A stretch of 12,040 bases of DNA from CAYWRO01 sp964460345 (lineage in GTDB: Bacteria; Planctomycetota; Phycisphaerae; Phycisphaerales; UBA1924), in assembly GCA_964460345.1 (NCBI GenBank), contig CAYWRO010000096.1, positions 1 through 12,040 of the forward strand, in the 5' to 3' direction. The notes under the pieces were generated by a model. The model had not been told where the DNA came from. It made no database searches and worked only from the letters and a program-made list of their open reading frames with translations. The translations under genes were made by a program, and so were the position numbers. Positions 6,762-12,040 of this stretch are shown here, piece after piece. The stretch's first letter is position 1. Every line of letters begins with the position of its first letter.

Positions 6762-8084
6762 ATGGCCACCTACCCGCTCAGTCGCCGCGACTCACTTCCG
6801 CCACCTCCGTCCGGAGATGAGGACAGCATCGCCGGCCGGATCGGCCCCGAACCGACCGACTACGACGCGCTCGCGGACATGTTCCTCGGTGAGCTCGGCT
6901 CCGCGGGGCAGCGCGAGACCACTTCGCAAGCCGCCGCACGCCATGCCAACCACGGCCATGCCGCGGCGCCGCGAGCCACGGTTGAACTGCTGCTCCTCGG
7001 ACACCTGCCCGTCATGGCAGCTGCCTGGGCTTCTCACTACGTCCGGCACCTCGCGGGCCGGACGTCCGGGCCCGTCGCCTCGCTGCGCCTCGCCGACGGC
7101 ACCGCCTGGCTCGAACTGTTCAACTCGCCCGCCGGCGCCGCCTCGCCGTCTCACGGCTTCAGCGGAGCCATGCGGACGGCCGCAATTGCGCCGCACTGGA
7201 TCATCCGCACGGATCCAGGCCGGGAACCGGAGTTGATCGATCACCAGCGAATCTCACAAATCACGCTTTTGACCGGGTGCAACGAAGCGGCCACCGTCGA
7301 CGCCTATCGCGCCATCAAGCAATTGGTCACCGACTCCAGAGAGCTCCCGCCGCTTCGCATCGCCGTGCTCGGTGGAACGCCCGCCGCATGCCGCCAGGCC
7401 GCCGACCGCATCTGCGATGCGTGCCAGGCGTTCCTGGAGATCGAGGTGCACCCAATCACCTGCCCCGGCGCCATCGGCGCGGGCGCGGGCGGTCTGGAGC
7501 TCTATCACGGACGCATCAACCTTGACCAGCGGCTGCTGCTGGATCGCATCGGAGCCGTCCATCAAGGCGCTGAGGGCGAGGCGCCCGCGCAGGCAGTCAA
7601 TCGCACGCCTGCTGAGTTGGTAACCGCCTCGGCTGACGCCGAGCAGACCCCCTCCGCGGCGGCCGCTCCAGCCCCAGCCGCCGCGACGCTCACTCGCGAG
7701 GAGCCTGAGGCCTTTCTTTCGGGCGAACTGCCGCGAGTGGAAGACCTGGGCCTGCGTCCCCTGGACGCCGCATGCCCGTACGAAACCGGCGTCCTGCTGG
7801 CAACAGACGAGGCGGGTGGGCTGCACCTGCTGGTGCAGTGCAACCAGAGCGGCCAGATTGACGCGGCGGTTCGAGCGTTGAGCGTGGTCGCAGCGTGGGC
7901 GAGCGATCATCGACGGCTTCTGGCCGCCGCGGGCGCGTGTGATCAGACGCTCCCCATCCAGCGCCACCTGCTGACCGACTCGCCGCGCGAGGCCCGGAGG
8001 CTGCTCGACACAGACATCCGCGTCCACCTGTGCGCCAGCACGCAGCGGGCGCAACACGGATGGATCCTGGCGGATCTGAACTGA
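6762..8084 (+). CDS. Unassigned protein with a P-loop-less MinD/FlhG-like central region
   Basis: 440 residues, soluble, not recognised as a named family. ATG 6762 has GGAG eight bases upstream. The first 70 residues are polar and probably disordered. Residues about 72-120 (VELLLLGHLPVMAAAW, later LRLADG) form an alpha/beta unit. Residues about 165-238 resemble the second half of MinD/FlhG ATPases: a strand (ITLLTGCNEAATVDAYRAIK) like the family's TTPE-x-x-x-x-x-DAY-x-x-IK segment, then LRIAVLGG at the position of the family's VVN strand, then a helix and FLEIEVHPITCPG. No Walker A lysine motif is present anywhere, so it probably does not hydrolyse ATP. An Ala/Pro-rich linker (about 285-312) leads to a C-terminal alpha/beta domain (about 330-440) of unknown type. 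It lies 50 bases after the ParA-CBM48 gene, probably in the same transcript. A role as adaptor or regulator of that ATPase is inference. Confidence 0.75.
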   Translation: MATYPLSRRDSLPPPPSGDEDSIAGRIGPEPTDYDALADMFLGELGSAGQRETTSQAAARHANHGHAAAPRATVELLLLGHLPVMAAAWASHYVRHLAGRTSGPVASLRLADGTAWLELFNSPAGAASPSHGFSGAMRTAAIAPHWIIRTDPGREPELIDHQRISQITLLTGCNEAATVDAYRAIKQLVTDSRELPPLRIAVLGGTPAACRQAADRICDACQAFLEIEVHPITCPGAIGAGAGGLELYHGRINLDQRLLLDRIGAVHQGAEGEAPAQAVNRTPAELVTASADAEQTPSAAAAPAPAAATLTREEPEAFLSGELPRVEDLGLRPLDAACPYETGVLLATDEAGGLHLLVQCNQSGQIDAAVRALSVVAAWASDHRRLLAAAGACDQTLPIQRHLLTDSPREARRLLDTDIRVHLCASTQRAQHGWILADLN

Positions 8085-8116
8085 ACGTTCGCAACGATCC
8101 TTTCGCCGACAAATGA

Positions 8117-8146
8117 AAAGGTCTGGGGCGCTTGCCTCAGACCTTT
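8117..8146. terminator. Bidirectional intrinsic terminator between convergent genes
   Basis: A hairpin with a 13-bp stem (8117-8129 with 8134-8146) and a GCTT loop, containing one G-T wobble at 8126/8137. The plus strand follows it with TTTGTCTT. The minus strand follows it with TTTTCATTT after the stem, a better U-tract. It lies 32 bases after the stop of the MinD-like gene and 46 bases beyond the clpX stop, so it can end both transcripts. Confidence 0.8.
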
Positions 8147-8191
8147 GTCTTAGCCAGGAATTCCGCCCCGCACCGGAGCGGGACGCGTTTG

Positions 8192-9502
8192 TCAGGCCGA
8201 TTCCTTGCGCTTCACGTGCAGGTCGCGCAGACGACGCGGCTTGTTCACGTGATCCAGGTCGATCACGTACTCCGCGCCCTCGTGCTTCACGTCCGGCAGG
8301 TCGTAGAGCAGATCGAGCATGATTTCCTCGAGCACCGCGCGCAAAGCGCGAGCGCCCGTGTCGCGGGAGAGCGCCCGCTGCGAAACCGCACGCAGCGCCT
8401 CATCGGTGAAGTTCAGCTTCGCGTTCTCCAGGGAGAACAGGTGCTGATACTGCTTCGTCAGCGCGTTCTTCGGCTCCGTCAGGATGTTCATCATCGTCTC
8501 GACGTCCAGCGGCATCAACGGCGTGATGACGGGCAGACGGCCGATGAGTTCCGGAATGAGGCCGAAATCGTGCACATCCTGCGGCGTGACCTGCTTGAGC
8601 AACTCCGCCTTCTCGTGCGCCGGATCGTGATCGACGAGCGCCTCATCGGTAAAGCCGATGCGCCGCTTGCCGACGCGGCGACGGATGATCTCCTCGATCC
8701 CGACGAACGAGCCGCCGCAGATGAACAGGATGTGTGTCGTGTCGATCTGGATGTACTGCTGCTCGGGGTGCTTGCGCCCGCCCTGCGGCGGCACGTTGGC
8801 AATGGTGCCCTCGAGCATCTTCAGAAGCGACTGCTGCACGCCCTCGCCCGAGACGTCGCGCGTGATGGAGACGTTGCTCGAGGTCTTGCGGATCTTGTCG
8901 ATCTCGTCGATGTAAATGATGCCGCGCTGCGCCGCCTCGACGTCGTAGTCGGCCGCCTGGAGCAGTTTGAGCAGCAGGTTCTCGACGTCTTCGCCGACGT
9001 AGCCAGCCTCGGTGAGCGTCGTCGCATCGCCGATCGCGAAGGGAACGTTCAGAATGCGCGCCAGCGTCCGCGCCAGCAACGTCTTGCCGGAACCGGTCGG
9101 CCCCAGCAGCAGAATGTTCGACTTGTCCAGTTCAATCTCGCCCTCGTTCTTCTCGACGTGCAGAAGCCGCTTGTAGTGGCTGTGCACGGCGACGGAGAGC
9201 GCCTTCTTGGCGATGTCCTGCCCGATCACGTACTGATCAAGAAACTCCTTGATCTGTCGTGGCGACGGCACCTCGCGAAACAGCGCACCCGGCGAACTGA
9301 CCCGTCGGCGCTCCTGCTTGAAAATGTTCTGGCACAACTCCACGCAGTTCGCGCAGACGTACACATCGTTGGGGCCCTCGACCATCGGCCCCACATCGCG
9401 GCTCGTCTTGCCGCAAAAGGAGCAGGTGGTCACTTTTCGGCCGCGAAATCCGCTGTTGCCGCCCGGGGCATTGCCGCCGCCGTCTCTGGTGTTCTTCGCC
9501 AT
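8192..9502 (-). CDS. clpX: ATP-dependent Clp protease ATP-binding subunit ClpX
   Basis: AAA+ unfoldase that feeds tagged proteins into ClpP. The 436-residue length fits the family. Seen in order: a zinc-binding domain with Cys27, Cys30, Cys50 and Cys53; the GQDIAKKAL region; Walker A GPTGSGKT; the pore loop GYVG; Walker B IIYIDEID. Next are the RKH loop (GGRKHP), the IGF tripeptide used for ClpP docking (KRRIGFTDE), and the sensor-2 segment GARALRAVLEE. Nothing essential is missing. The ATG at 9502 has a GAGG ribosome-binding site five bases upstream. Unlike the common tig-clpP-clpX order, no clpP or trigger factor is adjacent; the genes upstream on this strand are a membrane protein and an unassigned protein. 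It is the last gene of the minus-strand set and ends at the shared hairpin. Confidence 0.98.
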   Translation of the reverse strand: MAKNTRDGGGNAPGGNSGFRGRKVTTCSFCGKTSRDVGPMVEGPNDVYVCANCVELCQNIFKQERRRVSSPGALFREVPSPRQIKEFLDQYVIGQDIAKKALSVAVHSHYKRLLHVEKNEGEIELDKSNILLLGPTGSGKTLLARTLARILNVPFAIGDATTLTEAGYVGEDVENLLLKLLQAADYDVEAAQRGIIYIDEIDKIRKTSSNVSITRDVSGEGVQQSLLKMLEGTIANVPPQGGRKHPEQQYIQIDTTHILFICGGSFVGIEEIIRRRVGKRRIGFTDEALVDHDPAHEKAELLKQVTPQDVHDFGLIPELIGRLPVITPLMPLDVETMMNILTEPKNALTKQYQHLFSLENAKLNFTDEALRAVSQRALSRDTGARALRAVLEEIMLDLLYDLPDVKHEGAEYVIDLDHVNKPRRLRDLHVKRKESA

Positions 9503-9549
9503 CAGCGCCTCGTGAGCGTGGTGTGTGGTTCACAAAAAGACAGTCATGC

Positions 9550-9578
9550 AGTGTATCGGCCCGGAGCCGCTTCGTCTG
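9550..9578 (-). promoter_or_regulatory. Weak candidate promoter for clpX
   Basis: On the minus strand TACACT (9555-9550) is a partial -10 match, with CAGACG 17 bases upstream as a poor -35 (GAC only). It would give a 5' leader of about 40 bases. The 163-base gap between clpX and the upstream membrane protein gene makes a separate promoter likely, but this one is tentative. Confidence 0.25.
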
Positions 9579-9665
9579 CATTCTGCGCCCTTGCACGCGT
9601 GCCTGGGCGCGTCACGATCGGCCCACTCGCGCCAGTATCACGCGCCAGATCCGCAGCGCGCGTTA

Positions 9666-10031
9666 TCAGTCCTTCGCGGGCGGGAGCGGATCCCCCGCCA
9701 GATCAAACCCGGGGGCCGCGCGCAACTCGCCATCCTCGCTGGACATCGGTCTTTCCCGCTGCGGCGCCCGCGGCAGTGCTTCCCCCTTCAGGCGTCCCCT
9801 GATCCGTTGCAGCGTGTGCTCATACTCCTCCTGCGAGATCTCCCCGCGATCGCGTGCCGCACGCAGGCTCGTCACCAGCCCCGCGCCATCCGCCTGCTCC
9901 CGATCGTCCGAGAACACCCGCTTGCGGACCACCATGACCGCGATCCCGAGCGCCAACGCCAGCGCGATCAACACCCCCACCCACAGAATCGCCTCAAGCG
10001 CCGCCTCGTTCGTACCCCCTGATGTGGGCAT
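9666..10031 (-). CDS. Small single-pass membrane protein with SHOCT-like C-terminal motif
   Basis: 121 residues. After a short polar N-terminus, residues about 10-35 form one hydrophobic helix (LEAILWVGVLIALALALG...VMVV) followed by positive RKRV. This suggests an N-out, C-in single-span protein. The cytoplasmic part has LRAARDRGEISQEEYEHTLQRI (about 56-77). It fits the SHOCT pattern of a helix, a Gly-x-Ile-(S/T)-x-x-(E/D)-(F/Y) turn and a second helix, usually a short oligomerisation or tether motif. The tail is Pro/Arg-rich. No enzymatic function can be assigned. It starts 4 bases after the stop of the upstream unassigned gene, so the two form an operon and probably work together. Confidence 0.72.
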   Translation of the reverse strand: MPTSGGTNEAALEAILWVGVLIALALALGIAVMVVRKRVFSDDREQADGAGLVTSLRAARDRGEISQEEYEHTLQRIRGRLKGEALPRAPQRERPMSSEDGELRAAPGFDLAGDPLPPAKD

Positions 10032-10035
10032 CTCG

Positions 10036-10800
10036 CTACTCGAACCGGCCCGAAACGATCGCCTCGCGGATCGGCACGATCAGCGTCGGCATCACGCGAT
10101 CCTGCAGAAGCGTCTCACCCGTCTGCGTCAGGTGATCGAAAATCGCCGGCAGGTTCTTCAGATCGGCGATCGGCCCCACGCGACGCATGGTCATGTACAC
10201 GCTGATCGGATCCTCGGCCCCCTCGCCGGAGCCCGGCCGCCCGCCGCGGTCTCGCGATCGCGTCTTGATCTCAAAAACCGCCTCGACCGGTTCGCCGCCA
10301 AACTGCCCGACCTGCATGCCGAACATCGGCTGACAATCCGTGATCCGCGGGCCGTTGTCGGGCAGCAGCGCGGCCATGGGTGACCCCCGAACCAGGGCCT
10401 CGTACACGATCGAATCGTGATTCCCGCCCGCCAGCAGGTCAAACCCGAACAGCACCTCGAGGTAGTCAACATCAATCGGGCTGATGTCCAGGAAGTACGG
10501 CGCAACCTCGAGAATCAGCCGGTGCAGGCGGTACGCCTCCTGGAGGGTTCCCGGATTAACCACTCCGGAACGCACGCTCGTCCGGCGGAGCGCCAACCAC
10601 TGCTGCCCGCCATCGGTGTAGGACGACTCCAGGGCCAATTCATTGGGGTACCGCCGGAACCGGTCCATCGACGGAATCTCCCGCCGGATGCGGTCAAACA
10701 GCGACAGCACCGTATCGCGGCGGTTCGGCAGGTCCATCTTCAGCCGAAGCCGCTGATTCACGTACCAATCATTGCAGAATGCAGCAAAACTCTCTGCCAT
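10036..10800 (-). CDS. Unassigned soluble protein, 254 residues
   Basis: Not recognised as a named family. The sequence looks like a compact globular alpha/beta protein without a signal peptide or membrane helix. The N-terminus, FAAFCNDWYVNQRLRLKMDLP, is rich in aromatic and basic residues and is followed by a helix (TVLSLFDRIRREIP). An FLDISPIDVDYLEVLFGFDL segment in the middle and a C-terminal TLIVPIREAIVSG complete the visible structure. Charged Asp/Glu residues are frequent, but no catalytic signature stands out. I have the impression of having seen similar proteins in planctomycetes only, which is a memory, not a search. The start is well supported: a perfect AGGAGG lies 5 bases before ATG 10800. 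It is followed after 4 bases by the membrane protein gene and lies 60 bases after the HAD gene. Confidence 0.8.
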   Translation of the reverse strand: MAESFAAFCNDWYVNQRLRLKMDLPNRRDTVLSLFDRIRREIPSMDRFRRYPNELALESSYTDGGQQWLALRRTSVRSGVVNPGTLQEAYRLHRLILEVAPYFLDISPIDVDYLEVLFGFDLLAGGNHDSIVYEALVRGSPMAALLPDNGPRITDCQPMFGMQVGQFGGEPVEAVFEIKTRSRDRGGRPGSGEGAEDPISVYMTMRRVGPIADLKNLPAIFDHLTQTGETLLQDRVMPTLIVPIREAIVSGRFE

Positions 10801-10805
10801 GAGCC

Positions 10806-10828
10806 CCTCCTCGGGCTATCGAAGTGTA
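10806..10828 (-). promoter_or_regulatory. Perfect Shine-Dalgarno and -10-like box before the 254-residue protein gene
   Basis: On the minus strand AGGAGG occupies 10811-10806, five bases before ATG 10800, the strongest ribosome-binding site in the window. TACACT at 10828-10823 is a partial -10 match, the same hexamer as upstream of clpX. No good -35 box is visible (CGACGG at a suitable distance). The ribosome site is reliable; the promoter is not. Confidence 0.55.
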
Positions 10829-10860
10829 CGGTTGCGAACCGCGGCCCGTCGATGCGAGCG

Positions 10861-11568
10861 TCACTCGGCCAATCCGAAGACGCCGAGCGTCGCGCCCACA
10901 TCGCTCAGATCAGCACAGGCCACGTCCGCCCCCGCCTCACGCAGCGCTGCAAGGTCATACCTTCCCGTCGCCACGCCCAGGCTCCTGCACCCGTTGGCAC
11001 GGGCGCAGTTCACATCGTGCGGCGTGTCCCCGATGATCCACACCCGCCCCGGTTCCACCGAACCCCCACACGCCGCGGCGTACTTCCGCAGCGCCACCTC
11101 CGGGAGTTCGTCCCGGCTGTGCGGCCGCCGCGTGCACTCATCCCCCCACACCCGGATCGCGAAGCGGCTGGCATCAATCCCGCAGGCCGCCAGTTTGATG
11201 CACCCGGTCTGCTCGTAGTTTCCCGTCAGCAGGCCCACGCAGGCGTCCTGACGGCCGTGGAGGGCCCTCAGCAGGTCGTGAACCCCCGGCAGGGCCGCGG
11301 CGAGCCCAGGCTCCTGCAGCAGGGCCACGAGGTGCCCCCGGTACCCGTCCCGAAACCGCAGGATCGCGCTCTCCGAGACCTCAACTTCATGCGCCGTCAG
11401 CAAATCGGCGATGATCAGCGGATCGAGCCGCCCGGCGAACTCCACGCCATCGATGGAGAAGTGATTGCCGAACAAATCCCGCCCAGCCAGCTCCATCGCC
11501 CGAATTCCAACGCCACTGGTTGAAATCAGCGTCCCATCCACATCAAAAAGAAGCAGCGTCGTACTCAT
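10861..11568 (-). CDS. HAD-superfamily hydrolase, phosphoglycolate phosphatase-like
   Basis: 235-residue HAD phosphatase. Motif I DVDGT supplies the nucleophile Asp9 and general acid Asp11. Motif II is Thr115 in LLTGN, and motif IV GDTPHD (180-185) binds magnesium. Between motifs I and II is a helical cap of the C1 type. The motif III lysine is not at an obvious position; DELPEVALRK (about 153-162) offers Lys162 or a nearby Arg. This arrangement, with TGN-YE-x-x-x-x-x-KL, occurs in a group of phosphoglycolate phosphatase-like proteins, but substrate cannot be read from sequence. It starts 9 bases after the acylphosphatase stop, so the two are co-transcribed; both hydrolyse phosphate esters or anhydrides of small molecules. 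There is no clear ribosome-binding site. Confidence 0.88.
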   Translation of the reverse strand: MSTTLLLFDVDGTLISTSGVGIRAMELAGRDLFGNHFSIDGVEFAGRLDPLIIADLLTAHEVEVSESAILRFRDGYRGHLVALLQEPGLAAALPGVHDLLRALHGRQDACVGLLTGNYEQTGCIKLAACGIDASRFAIRVWGDECTRRPHSRDELPEVALRKYAAACGGSVEPGRVWIIGDTPHDVNCARANGCRSLGVATGRYDLAALREAGADVACADLSDVGATLGVFGLAE

Positions 11569-11577
11569 CCGTGAATT

Positions 11578-11844
11578 TCAGCGCGCGATCCGAAAGTTGC
11601 TCTCATCCGCGGACTCGGGTACGTCGGCCCGATCCGCGGCGTGAATGTAGCGGTCCATTGCCTGCTGAAGGCGGGTCAGGAAGGCCTCAACCTCCTTTGC
11701 CTCTCCCTGCGCCTCAAGCAGGACGCTGCCGTCGTGCTCATTCCGCACCCAGCCGGTCACGTCAAAGTTCGCCGAGAGGGCGCTGGCGGTTGCGCGGAAC
11801 CCGACGCCCTGAACACGGCCACGATACCTGATCCTGGCCCGCAT
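11578..11844 (-). CDS. acyP: Acylphosphatase
   Basis: 88 residues, the normal size. Hydrolyses the carboxyl-phosphate bond of acylphosphates such as acetyl phosphate. Both family signatures are present: GRVQGVGFR (9-17, phosphate-binding loop with catalytic Arg17) and GWVRNEHDGSV (31-41, catalytic Asn35). The C-terminus (DESNFRIAR) also follows the family, which normally ends in an F-x-I-R segment. ATG 11844 has no ribosome-binding site. TAACCT 6 bases upstream could be a -10 box for a leaderless transcript. First gene of the minus-strand set. Confidence 0.95.
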   Translation of the reverse strand: MRARIRYRGRVQGVGFRATASALSANFDVTGWVRNEHDGSVLLEAQGEAKEVEAFLTRLQQAMDRYIHAADRADVPESADESNFRIAR

Positions 11845-11850
11845 GAATCG

Positions 11851-11856
11851 AGGTTA
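11851..11856 (-). promoter_or_regulatory. Possible -10 box of acyP
   Basis: TAACCT on the minus strand ends 6 bases before the acyP ATG and keeps T1, A2 and T6 of the -10 consensus. No convincing -35 box is seen. Support rests mainly on the absence of any Shine-Dalgarno and on the similar layout at 1751 and 3528. Confidence 0.25.
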
Positions 11857-11870
11857 GGCCGCGGCGGGAT

Positions 11871-11898
11871 TTGACGCGGCCTTTTGCCGTGCTATTTT
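11871..11898 (+). promoter_or_regulatory. Divergent sigma70-type promoter pointing right
   Basis: TTGACG (11871-11876, five of six matches) and TATTTT (11893-11898, four of six) with a 16-base spacer, embedded in the only AT-rich patch of this intergenic region. Transcription would start near 11905 and give a leader of about 85 bases before the GTG at 11991. It is divergent from acyP. Confidence 0.5.
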
Positions 11899-11990
11899 TT
11901 GTCAGTTCGTCCGGCCCCTCATCCTTCGGCCCCTCCGGCGTTCGTGCCGCGACTCATAGCCGATCGGATACACGCTCTCTCCGGACGACA

Positions 11991-12040
11991 GTGTCTGACT
12001 CCGCTACGCGATCGATCCACGCGGTGTTCGCCGCGGTTGT
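11991..12040 (+). CDS. Possible start of a rightward gene, cut by window end
   Basis: GTG 11991 opens a frame (VSDSATRSIHAVFAAVV) that stays open to the last base. It lies in the expected direction downstream of the promoter at 11871-11898. GGACGA at 11983-11988 is at best a weak ribosome-binding site. The 16 residues are too few to assign a function. An alternative GTG at 11944 in another frame also stays open but reads less like protein. Confidence 0.3.
   Translation, partial: MSDSATRSIHAVFAAV

Noticed and set aside
8132..9802. 556-codon open frame on the plus strand
   Set aside because: It is antisense to clpX, whose motifs are complete. Its translation is rich in Leu/Arg/Val/Asp repeats typical of complement reading and shows no domain.

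Overview
The window is a dense, high-GC (roughly two-thirds G+C) bacterial chromosome segment made of ordinary single-copy genes. No tRNA, rRNA, insertion sequence, CRISPR array or phage signal was found. Gene content and protein style suggest a planctomycete, probably of the Phycisphaerae type. The grounds are a ParA-type ATPase fused to a glycogen-binding-like domain and several unassigned proteins that look lineage-specific. This placement is inference from family knowledge, not a database match.

Left half, plus strand (1-8084): the 3' part of a 3-hydroxy-3-methylglutaryl-CoA lyase gene overlaps a crotonase-family gene by 4 bases (leucine/acyl-CoA catabolism). A YycJ/WalJ-like metallo-beta-lactamase-fold hydrolase follows, overlapping a class I SAM methyltransferase by 4 bases. 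Next come the ribosomal silencing factor rsfS and the shikimate enzyme aroB. After a 131-base gap with a 12-base palindrome lies a two-gene unit. It consists of a ParA/MinD-type ATPase with a C-terminal AMPK-beta/CBM48-like domain, and a 440-residue unassigned protein whose middle resembles the C-terminal half of MinD/FlhG proteins but has no P-loop.

Centre: a 13-bp hairpin at 8117-8146 separates the two converging gene sets and probably terminates both.

Right half, minus strand (8192-11844), in transcription order: acylphosphatase, a HAD-family phosphatase, an unassigned soluble protein with a perfect Shine-Dalgarno, a small single-pass membrane protein with a SHOCT-like tail, and clpX. A divergent promoter at 11871-11898 points right toward a gene only just starting at the window edge.

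Most genes are housekeeping or central metabolism. The parts worth following up are the ParA-CBM48 ATPase with its MinD-like neighbour, which could be a positioning system for a carbohydrate cargo; a crotonase lacking both usual catalytic glutamates; and several genes that appear to be leaderless.
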